Assembly: GCA_017540945.1 (NCBI GenBank)
Contig: JAFYAB010000067.1
Coordinates: 1 to 44,156, forward strand
DNA from: Oscillospiraceae bacterium
GTDB lineage: Bacteria; Bacillota_A; Clostridia; Oscillospirales; Oscillospiraceae
Reading direction: 5' to 3'
DNA: 44,156 nucleotides
Numbering within the stretch: the first letter of the stretch is position 1; each line of letters begins with the position of its first letter. A program made the translations under genes and the position numbers. The notes beneath the pieces are model-generated. The model made no database searches. It had not been told where the DNA came from and saw nothing but the letters and a program-made list of their open reading frames with translations. Below are positions 14,727 to 23,279 of the stretch, piece after piece.

Positions 14727-16367
14727 ATGGCAAACGAATACCCCCTGAACGTCAAGACCCCCCGCAGCTTCACCTATGTGACCCGCAACATCCCCGAAGT
14801 GACTGTGGAGCAGCGGGAGCGCGCTCTGAAGGCCACCCACTACAACGAGTTCGCCTTCCCCGCCGGGATGCTGACCGTGGATATGCTCTCCGACTCCGGC
14901 ACCACCGCCATGACCGACGTGCAGTGGTCCACCATGTTCCTGGGCGACGAGTCCTACGGCCGCAACAAGGGCTACTATGTGCTTTTGGACGCCTTCCGCG
15001 ACATCTTTGAGCGGGGCGGCGAGAAGAACTGGAAAAAGTCCATCGACCTCATCCGTACCGACTGCCAGGACATCGAGAAGCTGATGAACGAGCTCTACCT
15101 CTGCGAGTACGAGGGCGGCTTCTTCAACGGGGGAGCGGCCCAGCTGGAACGGCCCAACACCTTCCTGATCCAGCAGGGCAGAGCCGCGGAGTCCGTGCTC
15201 TTTGAGATGGTCAAGAAGATCATGGCCGCCCGTCATCCCGGCAAGGTCTTCACCATTCCCTCCAACGGCCACTTTGACACCACCGAGGGCAACATCAAGC
15301 AGATGGGATCCATCCCCCGCAACCTCTACAACAAGGAGCTGCTCTACGAGGTCCCCGCCGGCGGCAAGTACGCCAAAAACCCCTTCAAGGGCGATATGGA
15401 CATTCAGAAGCTGGAGGAGCTCATCGAGACCGTGGGCCCCGAGAACGTCCCGCTGATCTACACCACCATCACCAACAACACCGTCTGCGGCCAGGCTGTG
15501 TCCATGAAGTCCATCCGCGAGACCGCCAGGATCGCAGCCAAGTACGACATCCCCTTCATGTTCGACGTGGCCCGCTGGGCGGAGAACTGCTACTTCATCA
15601 AGGTGAACGAGGAGGGCTACGCCGACAAGTCCATCGCCGAGATTGCCACCGAGATGTTCTCCTACTGCGACGGCTTCACCATGTCCGCCAAGAAGAACGG
15701 CCACGCCAATATGGGCGGCATGCTTGCCTTCCGGGACAAGGGCCGCTTCTGGAGAAAGTTCTCCGACTTCAACCCCGACGGCAGCGTCAAGACCGACGTG
15801 GGTGTGCTGCTGAAGGTCAAGCAGATCTCCTGCTACGGCAACGACTCCTACGGCGGCATGTCCGGCCGCGACATCATGGCCCTGGCCGCCGGTCTGTACG
15901 AGGAGTGCAATTTCAACTATCAGGAAGCCCGCGTCCAGCAGTGCGAGTATCTGGCTCAGGGCTTCTACAAGGCCGGCGTCAAGGGCGTCATTCTGCCCGC
16001 CGGCGGCCATGGCGTCTACATCAACATGACGGAGTTCTTCGACAACAAGCGCGACCACATGAAGTTCGCCGGTCAGGGCTTCTCCATCGAGCTGATCCGC
16101 CGCTACGGCATCCGCACCTCCGAGCTGGGCGACTACTCCATGGAGTACGACCTCAAGACCCCCGAGCAGCAGGAGGAGGTCTGCAACGTGGTCCGCTTCG
16201 CGGTCAACCGCAGCATGTGGAGCCGGGAGCATATGGACTACGTGATCGCCGCCGTCAAGGCCCTCTACGAGGATCGGGAGTCCATCCCCAACATGCGGAT
16301 CGTCAAGGGCCGCACCCTGCCCATGCGCCACTTCCACGCCTTCCTGGAGCCCTACCCCAACGAATAA
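14727..16367 (+). CDS. Tryptophanase-like beta-eliminating lyase, long form
   Basis: The PLP enzyme is related to tryptophanase (Trp to indole, pyruvate, ammonia) and tyrosine phenol-lyase. It has 546 residues, against about 455-475 in the classical enzymes. Family motifs are DMLSDSGTTAMTD (53-64), QQGRAAE (149-155), FDVARWAENCYFIK (279-292), the SAKK PLP-lysine motif (320-323, followed by N instead of the usual D) and SYGGMSGRDIMALA (374-387). Extra sequence lies near 95-140 and 340-368. Leu467 sits where tyrosine phenol-lyase has Arg381 and tryptophanase Ile396, and His535 matches tryptophanase His463, so indole-type substrates fit better than tyrosine. GGAGG lies 10 bp before ATG 14727. 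It may belong to the ior operon. Confidence 0.8.
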   Translation: MANEYPLNVKTPRSFTYVTRNIPEVTVEQRERALKATHYNEFAFPAGMLTVDMLSDSGTTAMTDVQWSTMFLGDESYGRNKGYYVLLDAFRDIFERGGEKNWKKSIDLIRTDCQDIEKLMNELYLCEYEGGFFNGGAAQLERPNTFLIQQGRAAESVLFEMVKKIMAARHPGKVFTIPSNGHFDTTEGNIKQMGSIPRNLYNKELLYEVPAGGKYAKNPFKGDMDIQKLEELIETVGPENVPLIYTTITNNTVCGQAVSMKSIRETARIAAKYDIPFMFDVARWAENCYFIKVNEEGYADKSIAEIATEMFSYCDGFTMSAKKNGHANMGGMLAFRDKGRFWRKFSDFNPDGSVKTDVGVLLKVKQISCYGNDSYGGMSGRDIMALAAGLYEECNFNYQEARVQQCEYLAQGFYKAGVKGVILPAGGHGVYINMTEFFDNKRDHMKFAGQGFSIELIRRYGIRTSELGDYSMEYDLKTPEQQEEVCNVVRFAVNRSMWSREHMDYVIAAVKALYEDRESIPNMRIVKGRTLPMRHFHAFLEPYPNE

Positions 16368-16394
16368 GGGATCAAGGATCAGGGATCAGAGAAT

Positions 16395-16452
16395 GCAGCG
16401 CGGGCAATCTGCCCGCAAATCCTTGCGTATGCAGCGGCGTACAGTATGCGCC
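16395..16452 (+). repeat. Two GCAG palindromes after the tryptophanase-like gene
   Basis: GCAGCGCGGGCAATCTGC begins the first (16395-16416) and GCAGCGGCGTACAGTATGC the second (16431-16452). They are diverged copies of the GCGGGCT and GCGCAC types. Just before them, 16368-16390 has three units of the heptamer GGATCAR. Confidence 0.7.
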
Positions 16453-16472
16453 ACAGCACCCCGACATTCAAA

Positions 16473-16500
16473 CGCCCTCCGACTGAAAAGCCGGAGGGCG
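16473..16500 (+). terminator. Terminator-like hairpin
   Basis: The arms CGCCCTCCG and CGGAGGGCG form a 9-bp GC-rich stem (16473-16481 and 16492-16500). The following TCTCAT is a poor U-tract, so termination may be incomplete and the next gene may be partly co-transcribed. Confidence 0.5.
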
Positions 16501-16520
16501 TCTCATAGGATGAAAAATAT

Positions 16521-17369
16521 ATGGTAACATTTGATGTAAGACAGATCACGGATCACGTCACAGAGTTTCTGGGCCGCTTCCACGAGCGGATGTATCTGGT
16601 GAAGGGCACAGAGCGCGCCGCGCTGATCGACGCCGGCTGCGGCTTCGGCTCCCTGAGGGCGGAGGTGGACAAGGTCAACGAGCTGCCCCTGATCGTCCTG
16701 CTGACCCACGGCCACCAGGATCACGCCATGGGCGCGGTGGAATTTGACAACGTATATCTGAATCCCGATGAAAAAGAGGTGTTTCTGCGCCATACCGACG
16801 GTCCCTACCGACTCCTGGGCCTGGCCATCTCCCGGGACGCGAAGCTCGTCACGCCGGAGGATATGCTGCCGCCCCCGGACTACGACAGCTTTCATCCCGT
16901 CCGGGCGGGGGACGTTTTCGACCTGGGCGGCGTCAGCCTGGAGGCCTTTGCCTGCCCGGGTCACAGCCGGGGCCACCTGGTCTTTCTGGACCGGGAGCAC
17001 AAGCTCCTCTTTTCCGGCGACGCGGTCAGCAACGCCAGCTTCCTGCTCGGAAAAGAAGCGACCACCGTGGAGGAGTACCGGGACAACCTGATCCGTCTCC
17101 GGGACCAGCTGGACGGCCGGGTGGACCGCATCCTGGAGGGCCACGGCACCGGCGAGCTGCCCTTCGCCATCTTCGACGCCGTGATCCGGGTCTGCCAGCA
17201 AGTTCTGGAGGGCGACACCGACCGCATTCCCTACGATCTCCGGGGCTACAAGGGCTTCACCGCCAAACAGCGCCTGCCCCACTCCCTGAAGCGGGTGGAC
17301 GGCGGCATGGGCAACCTGATCTACCGGGAGGACAAGCTCCGGCGCTCCCAGCTCTCGTATTTTTCTTGA
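16521..17369 (+). CDS. Metallo-beta-lactamase-fold hydrolase
   Basis: The 282 residues carry the dinuclear metal motif HGHQDH at 63-68, a later His in CPGHSRGH, Asp in FSGDAVSN and a final His in LEGHGTGE. These are the glyoxalase II-like set of ligands. No signal peptide is seen, so it is cytoplasmic. The family covers thioester, phosphoester and lactone hydrolases, and the substrate cannot be told. It stands between the fermentation operon and a flavin reductase-like gene; a role in acyl-CoA thioester or aldehyde detoxification is possible but unproven. The first ATG is weakly supported by GGATG upstream. Confidence 0.8.
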   Translation: MVTFDVRQITDHVTEFLGRFHERMYLVKGTERAALIDAGCGFGSLRAEVDKVNELPLIVLLTHGHQDHAMGAVEFDNVYLNPDEKEVFLRHTDGPYRLLGLAISRDAKLVTPEDMLPPPDYDSFHPVRAGDVFDLGGVSLEAFACPGHSRGHLVFLDREHKLLFSGDAVSNASFLLGKEATTVEEYRDNLIRLRDQLDGRVDRILEGHGTGELPFAIFDAVIRVCQQVLEGDTDRIPYDLRGYKGFTAKQRLPHSLKRVDGGMGNLIYREDKLRRSQLSYFS

Positions 17370-17394
17370 GTTTCCGGCGTATCTATGTTATACT
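17366..17394 (+). promoter_or_regulatory. Promoter of the flavin reductase-like gene
   Basis: TTGAGT (17366-17371), 17 bp, TATACT (17389-17394). The -35 overlaps the stop codon of the preceding hydrolase gene. Confidence 0.65.
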
Positions 17395-17421
17395 GTGAAA
17401 AACGAATCAGGAGGACATCAT

Positions 17422-17979
17422 ATGAACCGTCGTAAACTTTCACTTTCCGAAATCGCCGCCTATGCCGCAGAAACCCTCCCCAAGGGCATTCTCCTTAGCT
17501 CCGCAGCCGACGGCAAAACGAACAGCATGGTCATCGGCTGGGGCACCGTGGGGGTCAACTGGAGCCGTCCGGTTTTTGCCGCCTACGTCCGCACGGGCCG
17601 TTATACCCGGGAGCTGCTCGACAAGAATCCGGAATTTACGGTCAATATCCCCCTGGGCGCCCCGGACAAGAACACCATCGCCGTCTGCGGCGGCAAGAGC
17701 GGGCGGGACATGGATAAGCTTGCCGCCTGCGGCTTGCACACCGTCCCCGCCGAGACCGTCTCCGTGCCCGCCATCCTGGAATTTCCCGTGACCGTGGAAT
17801 GCAAAATCATCTACCGCCAGTGCCAGGAACCGTCTCTTCTGCCGGAGGCTCTGGCGAATCGCTATTATCCCCAGGGGCTGGACAGCAGCTTTGCGGGCTC
17901 CAACCGGGACCCCCACGTGACCTACTTCGGCGAGATCACCGCCGCCTACGTTCTGGAGCCCGAGGAAGGGGAGACTTGA
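17422..17979 (+). CDS. Flavin reductase-like FMN-binding protein
   Basis: The 185-residue protein resembles the split-barrel flavin reductase-like domain: PKGILLSSAADGKTNSMVIGWGTVGVNW near the N terminus, YTRELLDKNPEFTVNIP, and FGEITAAYV at the end. Such proteins bind FMN and are used as NAD(P)H:flavin reductases or flavoredoxins. The start at 17422 follows AGGAGG with 7-bp spacing; an upstream in-frame ATG at 17395 lies before that site and is rejected. It is 3 bp from the following hydrolase gene, so the two form an operon. Confidence 0.75.
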   Translation: MNRRKLSLSEIAAYAAETLPKGILLSSAADGKTNSMVIGWGTVGVNWSRPVFAAYVRTGRYTRELLDKNPEFTVNIPLGAPDKNTIAVCGGKSGRDMDKLAACGLHTVPAETVSVPAILEFPVTVECKIIYRQCQEPSLLPEALANRYYPQGLDSSFAGSNRDPHVTYFGEITAAYVLEPEEGET

Positions 17980-17982
17980 TCC

Positions 17983-18684
17983 ATGAAAAAGCCCGTTATC
18001 GGCGTCCTGCCGCTCTATGACTGCGAAAAGGAATCCTATTGGATGCTGCCCCGTTATTATCGGAGCTTGCAGGCGGCGGGCGCGATCCCCGTCATGCTTC
18101 CCCTGCATGCGGAAGACGACGCCGCCCAATTGGCTGCGCTTTTTGACGCCATACTCTTTCCCGGCGGACAGGACGTGGCGCCGGAGTTTTACGGGGAAAG
18201 CAGGCTGGATTGCTGCGGCGAGACCGTTTCTGCCCGGGACAGCATGGAGACCGCGGTTCTGCGGGAGGCTATGGCGCGGAGGCTGCCCATCCTGGGCATT
18301 TGCCGGGGCCTGCAGTTTGTCAACGCCGCCCTGGGCGGGAGCCTCTGGCAGGATCTTCTCACCCAGCGTCCCGGCAGCCGGAACCACCGCATGGAACGGC
18401 CCTATGACCGGGCGGAGCACAGCGTATCCCTCACGGGCCCCCTGGCGGCCCTCTACGGCGCGAACACCATCGGCGTCAATTCCTGTCACCATCAGGGCGT
18501 CAAGAGCCTGGCCCCCGGCCTGGAGCCCATGGCCGTCGCTGAGGACGGCCTGATCGAAGCCGTATTTCACCCCGACCAGCCTTTCCTCTGGGCCGTTCAG
18601 TGGCACCCGGAGTTTTTCGATCCCGAAACCGGCCCCGGCGTCCCCATTTTCCGCGCCTTCGTGGAAGCCGCGGAGAAAAGATGA
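17983..18684 (+). CDS. Class I glutamine amidotransferase-like hydrolase (peptidase C26, PuuD-type)
   Basis: The 233-residue protein belongs to the gamma-glutamyl-GABA hydrolase group. Motifs are FPGGQDVAPEFY (about 58-69), the nucleophile C107 in GICRGLQF, CHHQGVK, and the His-Glu pair H208 and E210 in QWHPEFF. This group cleaves gamma-glutamyl amides such as gamma-glutamyl-GABA and related metabolites. No putrescine pathway gene is nearby, so the natural substrate is open. Confidence 0.82.
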   Translation: MKKPVIGVLPLYDCEKESYWMLPRYYRSLQAAGAIPVMLPLHAEDDAAQLAALFDAILFPGGQDVAPEFYGESRLDCCGETVSARDSMETAVLREAMARRLPILGICRGLQFVNAALGGSLWQDLLTQRPGSRNHRMERPYDRAEHSVSLTGPLAALYGANTIGVNSCHHQGVKSLAPGLEPMAVAEDGLIEAVFHPDQPFLWAVQWHPEFFDPETGPGVPIFRAFVEAAEKR

Positions 18685-18691
18685 ACCGCCC

Positions 18692-18713
18692 GTAGCGGCG
18701 CACAGTGTGCGCC
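18692..18713 (+). repeat. GTAG palindrome, GGCGCAC type
   Basis: It begins GTAGCGGCGCACAGTGTGC and folds on GGCGCAC/GTGCGCC. It lies 7 bp after the stop of the C26 hydrolase gene. The same element, with one base changed, abuts the 88-residue gene at 32238-32259. Confidence 0.75.
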
Positions 18714-18737
18714 GAAAAAAAAGAGAAACCCAACATG

Positions 18738-18767
18738 AAAACCGCCTGCTTGACGGCAGGCGGTTTT
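18738..18767. terminator. Bidirectional terminator between converging genes
   Basis: AAAACCGCCTGC pairs with GCAGGCGGTTTT around a short loop, with TTTTTCTT on the plus side and TTTT on the minus side. It ends both the C26 hydrolase transcript and the lacZ transcript. Confidence 0.85.
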
Positions 18768-18776
18768 TCTTATGGT

Positions 18777-21719
18777 TTATCGTACCCGGATCACGAAGCG
18801 CAGCACGTAATCCTCGGTCATGGGATAGCAGAACTCCGGCGCGGTGCGGGGGCCGCAGGAGCCGGTGCCGATGCCCTGCTGGAAGGCCTGGATCGTCACG
18901 TAGGTGCCGGTGCAGATCTCGTCCTCCCGATGGCGCATTTTCAGCAGCGCTTGGTCGGAGTAGGGCTTGACGCCCAGCTCAAAGGGCCGGTCCACGGCTT
19001 CAAAGCGGACGGAAGCCCTGCCGTTGGAGAGCACCGCATAGCTGCAGTCGCAGCGGTTCCCGCTCTCCTGGGGCCGGATATTGGGCTCCGTCATATCCTT
19101 GACGGCGCAGCGCTGTTCGTCCACGGGAAACTGCTCCTTCATATCGCAGTAGCTTTCCCCCGTGCGGCCCCGGTAGCTGACCTGATCGAAGCTCTTGTGG
19201 AGACGGAAGACCTTGCCGAAGCGGGGGATAAATCCCTTTCCGCGGACGCAGTGCAGGCGGCTGGTGACCAGGATGCCGCCCGGGGCGCCCTCATAGGTGT
19301 CGGTGATCTCGAAGACGGTCAGGGGGTCCTTGACGATGCGGGAACGAAGTTCCCAGGCATTGGACAGCTGCTTGACTGAGAGCAGCGTTTCCTTGGCGCC
19401 GTACCAGTGACGCAGGCTGTCGCGGGAGCTGGGATCCCGGTCGTTGTCCGTGGCGGCCCGCCAGAGGCTGGTGGAGGGGCATTCCGCCGTCAGCTTGTGG
19501 CCGTCGGCAAGCTCCAGACAGAAGCGGCCGTTGGCAAAGCGCAGGCCCTCGGGCAGCGGCGCGGCAGACGGAGCAGGCAGAGCCGCGTCCTCCAGACACA
19601 GCTGCTCCACGCTGGCCACGACCCCGGTCCGTTTGTCGGTGACAGTGACGGTGAGCAGGCGACCCTGTTCCGTGACCCTGCCCAGGGGCAGCTCCAGCAC
19701 AAGCTTGGAGAGGGGATCCACAGCGGGGGAGAGCGTCTGCTCCGTGCCGTCGTTCCAGGAAAAATGTAAGCTGAATTGCGCGCCCGGGGTGAAGGCTGTG
19801 GCGTTGAAGATCTCAAAGCGATTGCCGTCCAAATGGCGGACCCGGATGGGTCGGTAGATGAAGCGGATCAGCTTTGCGCCGGTGGAGGGCTTCCGGTCCG
19901 GGTAGAACAGGCCGTCCACACAAAAGTTGCTGTCGTGCTCCCATTCGCCGTGGTCGCCGCCGTAGGTATAGCTTCCGTCGGCGTGGAGCACCGCGTGGTC
20001 CACCATTTCCCAGACGCAGCCGCCCATCAGGTTGTCGTGCTCGTAGATGATCTTCCAGTAGGCTTCGGTATTGCCGGGACCTACGCCCATGGCGTGGGCG
20101 TACTCGCAGAGGAAGTAGGGCCGGTCGTTCAGGGGCGCCTCCTTGCGCCGATGCTCGCCGACCTCCAAAACCTTCTCCGGCGCGGGGTACATTTCGCTGC
20201 CCACGTCATAGGCCTTGCGGGCGCAGTGGATGATGGACTCGTAGTGGATGGGCAGGGCGGTCTTCGGCTTGAGCCAGTGATACATGGCGTCGGTATTGCA
20301 GGTGCCGCCGGCCTCGTTGCCCAGGGACCACATGATCACGCAGGTGTTGCCCCGGATTTTGTCGCGGCCGTAGAGCCGGGAGATCCGGTCCAGGTAGCGG
20401 GGCTCCCATTTGGGATCGTCGGAAATCCGGTCGTAGCTGGGGGGCAGCCTGTGGGCCCAGGTGCCGTGGGTCTCCAGGTCGTTCTCGTCCACAATGTAGA
20501 GGCCCAGCTCCTCCGCCAGCTCCAGCAGCAGGGGATCCGGGGGATAGTGGGAGGTCCGGATCGTGTCGATGTTGTAGGCCTTGCAGAGCCGCAGGTCCCG
20601 CTCGATCTCCTCCGGCGTCATGGTGTAGCCGTTTGTGGGAGAGGTATCGTGGTGGTTGACGCCCTTGAGCTTCAGCTTCTTCCCGTTCAGCAGGAAGAGG
20701 TCGCCCTTGATTTCCACCGTCCGGAAGCCGATGCGCTCCTTGACGCAGCAGCTTTCGGTCTCATAGTAGATGTCGTAGAGGACGGGAGCTTCTGCGTTCC
20801 ACTCGCTGACGGGGAGATCCTCGAAGCGAACCGCGGCGGTGCCGTTCAGCACAGGGGCGGAGGCAGTCCGGGACAGGCCGTGCCCCTCCAGACTGAAGCG
20901 GAGCACCGTGCCCTCGGCAGCCTGGGCGGAAAGGGTCAGAGCATAGGCGTCGCCCTGCCGTTCCGTTTTCGCGTCGATGTCCCGGAGATCGGAGGGCTCC
21001 GAAACCCGCAGCAGCACGTCCCGGAAGATGCCGTTGTTGCGGAACATATCCTGGCATTCCAGATAGCTGCCGCTGCACCAGCGGCGCACCACGGCGACCA
21101 GCTCGTTCTCGCCGGGCTGCACATAGGGAGTCAGATCAAACTCTGCGGTATTGTGCGCGCCCTCGGAATAGCCCACAAAGCGTCCGTTCACATAGAGATC
21201 CAGACAGGAGGCGACGCCCAGGAAGGAGATCACATAGCTGCGCGGCTCCTCGCCGATGGTGAAGAAGCGGCGGTAGAGCCCAGCGAAGTTGTACTCGTTC
21301 TCCGGCTTTTTCCACCGGGGACTGACGCCCTGGTCCCCGCCGATCCAGGAAAAGACCCGGCCCACGGGCTCCGCGGCGGGGATCCTGGGGGGATCAAAGG
21401 GAAACTGATAGCGGACGTTGACGTAAAAGGGACGGTCTACGCCGTGGAACTGCCAGCAGCCGGGCACGGGCATCCTGTCAAAGGCGATCCGGTCGGTGTC
21501 CAGCTCCAAGGGGAGCTCCGAGGGGATGGGATAGAATTTGAAATCCCAATCGCCGTTGAGACAGATCACCTTATCCGAGGAAAAGCGCTTGCTGCGGACG
21601 TCCGCCGCATCCGCGGCGGCGCGGCTGGAAAAGGGAATGAACCAGCTGCGAGGCGGGAGCTTGTTGATCTCAAAAACCCGGAAATCCGCGAAATTGCTGT
21701 GATTCAGTTGGTATTTCAT
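18777..21719 (-). CDS. lacZ: Glycoside hydrolase family 2 beta-galactosidase
   Basis: The 980-residue protein has the LacZ layout: sugar-binding jelly roll (about 50-220), immunoglobulin-like domains, TIM barrel (about 345-640) and C-terminal beta-sandwich. The acid/base is E469 in SLGNEAGG and the nucleophile E539 in FLCEYAHAMG. GVNHHDTSP replaces the E. coli GVNRHEHHP. No signal peptide, so it cleaves galactosides in the cytoplasm. Its ribosome binding site TGAGGTCG includes the stop codon of murC, which lies 9 bp upstream, so the two are translationally linked. Together with the secreted GH53 enzyme in this window it could finish galacto-oligosaccharides released from galactan. Confidence 0.92.
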   Translation of the reverse strand: MKYQLNHSNFADFRVFEINKLPPRSWFIPFSSRAAADAADVRSKRFSSDKVICLNGDWDFKFYPIPSELPLELDTDRIAFDRMPVPGCWQFHGVDRPFYVNVRYQFPFDPPRIPAAEPVGRVFSWIGGDQGVSPRWKKPENEYNFAGLYRRFFTIGEEPRSYVISFLGVASCLDLYVNGRFVGYSEGAHNTAEFDLTPYVQPGENELVAVVRRWCSGSYLECQDMFRNNGIFRDVLLRVSEPSDLRDIDAKTERQGDAYALTLSAQAAEGTVLRFSLEGHGLSRTASAPVLNGTAAVRFEDLPVSEWNAEAPVLYDIYYETESCCVKERIGFRTVEIKGDLFLLNGKKLKLKGVNHHDTSPTNGYTMTPEEIERDLRLCKAYNIDTIRTSHYPPDPLLLELAEELGLYIVDENDLETHGTWAHRLPPSYDRISDDPKWEPRYLDRISRLYGRDKIRGNTCVIMWSLGNEAGGTCNTDAMYHWLKPKTALPIHYESIIHCARKAYDVGSEMYPAPEKVLEVGEHRRKEAPLNDRPYFLCEYAHAMGVGPGNTEAYWKIIYEHDNLMGGCVWEMVDHAVLHADGSYTYGGDHGEWEHDSNFCVDGLFYPDRKPSTGAKLIRFIYRPIRVRHLDGNRFEIFNATAFTPGAQFSLHFSWNDGTEQTLSPAVDPLSKLVLELPLGRVTEQGRLLTVTVTDKRTGVVASVEQLCLEDAALPAPSAAPLPEGLRFANGRFCLELADGHKLTAECPSTSLWRAATDNDRDPSSRDSLRHWYGAKETLLSVKQLSNAWELRSRIVKDPLTVFEITDTYEGAPGGILVTSRLHCVRGKGFIPRFGKVFRLHKSFDQVSYRGRTGESYCDMKEQFPVDEQRCAVKDMTEPNIRPQESGNRCDCSYAVLSNGRASVRFEAVDRPFELGVKPYSDQALLKMRHREDEICTGTYVTIQAFQQGIGTGSCGPRTAPEFCYPMTEDYVLRFVIRVR

Positions 21720-21728
21720 GATACGACC

Positions 21729-23105
21729 TCAGCCTTCGGCTTCGCAGATGGCCTCGCCCGCCTTGACGATGGGGCCGCCGCCGGTGGTCAGGATCGCGTC
21801 GCCCGGCCTGGCGACGGAGCGCAGATACTCGGCAACCTCCGGCACCGTGTCGAAATAGACGCAGCCGGGGATCTTGGCGGCGATATCCTTGGAGGAGATG
21901 CCGTAGGTGTTGGTCTCCCGGGCCGGATGAATCTCGCACATGACCAACAGGTCGGCGGTGGAGAGGGCGTCGATGAACTTGTCGAAAAGGGTTGCGGCGC
22001 GGGAGAAGGTGAAGGGCTGATAGGCTGTCACGATGCGCTTGTAGCCCATGGTACGCATGCCTTCGATCAGGGCCTTGACCTCGCTGGGATGATGGGCGTA
22101 GTCGTCGTAGACGTCGGCGCCGTTGCAATGACCCTTCAACTGCTGCCTGCGGCCCACGCTCTGATAGCCTGCGATGCCCCGGGCGGCGGTTTCGCCGTCA
22201 ATGCCCATGCACCAGGAAACGGCGCAAGCGCCGATGGCGTTGGTCAGGTTGAACTTGCCGTAGTTCGGAATGGACAGATCGCAGTATTTTTTGCCGTCGC
22301 AGATCACGGTGCAGTGCTTCCAGTCCGGGGACACGTTGACGGGATGGATCAGATTGCCCTCCCCAAGGCCGAAGCTCCGGTAGGGGAGACCCTTCAATGT
22401 GTCTACGACGGTGGCGTCGTCGCCGTTGGCAATCAGATAGCCGGTTTCGGGGACCATCTCGGCGAACTTCCGGAAGGTGGCCTTGATCTCGTCCAGATCC
22501 TTGAAGAAGTCCAGGTGCTCGGCCTCGATGTTGTTGATGATGGCCACCGTGGGACAGAAGCTCAGGAAGGAATTGTAGTATTCACAGCTCTCGGCGATGA
22601 TGTCGCCGCCCTTGCCCACCCGATGGGCTGCGTGGAGCAGGGGCATGTAGCCGCCGATCATGACGGTGGGGTCCCGCTGGGCCTCCATAAATATATGGGT
22701 GATCATGCCGGTGGTCGTGGTCTTGCCGTGGGTGCCGGCCACGCAGATGGCGTTCTGATAGTCCCGCATCAGCACGCCCCAGGCCTCGGCCCGTTCATAG
22801 ACGGGGATCCCGGCGGCGCGGGCGGCGATAATTTCGGGGTTGTCGTCATGGGCGGCGGCGGTCCGGATCAGGCAGCAGGCCCCCTGAATGTTCTCGGCCC
22901 TGTGGCCGATGAAAACCGTGATCCCCTGGGCCTCCAGCTCCTCGGTGAAGGGGGTGGCGTTGATATCGGAGCCGGTGATCTTGATGCCGCGGTCGTGCAG
23001 AACGCAGGCCAGAGCCCGCATGGAGACGCCGCCGATACCGACGATATGGATCTGCTTCCCGGGCTGGAAGCAGGCCTTCATTTCATTGACCTTTTTTTCA
23101 AGCAT
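21729..23105 (-). CDS. murC: UDP-N-acetylmuramate--L-alanine ligase
   Basis: This 458-residue Mur ligase adds the first amino acid of the peptidoglycan stem peptide. It shows the N-terminal UDP-binding loop GIGGVSM (23-29), the ATP loop GTHGKTTTT (124-132), EHLDFF (in IEAEHLDFF), and YDDYAHHPSE followed by a C-terminal TTGGGPI. The overall order and HPSE motif fit MurC rather than MurD, E or F; a related Mpl-type ligase is less likely at this length with intact MurC motifs. AGGAGG precedes the start. It is the promoter-proximal gene of an unusual murC-lacZ pair. Confidence 0.9.
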   Translation of the reverse strand: MLEKKVNEMKACFQPGKQIHIVGIGGVSMRALACVLHDRGIKITGSDINATPFTEELEAQGITVFIGHRAENIQGACCLIRTAAAHDDNPEIIAARAAGIPVYERAEAWGVLMRDYQNAICVAGTHGKTTTTGMITHIFMEAQRDPTVMIGGYMPLLHAAHRVGKGGDIIAESCEYYNSFLSFCPTVAIINNIEAEHLDFFKDLDEIKATFRKFAEMVPETGYLIANGDDATVVDTLKGLPYRSFGLGEGNLIHPVNVSPDWKHCTVICDGKKYCDLSIPNYGKFNLTNAIGACAVSWCMGIDGETAARGIAGYQSVGRRQQLKGHCNGADVYDDYAHHPSEVKALIEGMRTMGYKRIVTAYQPFTFSRAATLFDKFIDALSTADLLVMCEIHPARETNTYGISSKDIAAKIPGCVYFDTVPEVAEYLRSVARPGDAILTTGGGPIVKAGEAICEAEG

Positions 23106-23174
23106 GATGAAAACCTCCTGTATAAAAATGCTCCGGAAGATGAGCGGATCAGAATGATATAGTTTATTTTTATT

Positions 23175-23203
23175 ATTATAGTATGCGCCTGTAAAATGTG
23201 CAA
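23175..23203 (-). promoter_or_regulatory. Promoter of murC-lacZ
   Basis: On the minus strand TTGCAC (23198-23203), a 17-bp spacer and TATAAT (23175-23180), about 70 bp upstream of murC. Confidence 0.75.
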
Positions 23204-23279
23204 GTCTTTTTTCATTTTCCCCGGGAGAAAAACATAAACTCCATCAGAAAAACTTTGTGGAAATGGACCGGAAGGACGG

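Noticed and set aside
14727..16367. Tyrosine phenol-lyase
   Set aside because: The Arg that binds the phenol-substrate side chain in that enzyme is Leu467 here, and the tryptophanase-type His is present.
19776..23162. Open frame of about 1130 codons on the plus strand
   Set aside because: Antisense to both lacZ and murC, crossing their junction; amino acid make-up is that of a GC shadow.
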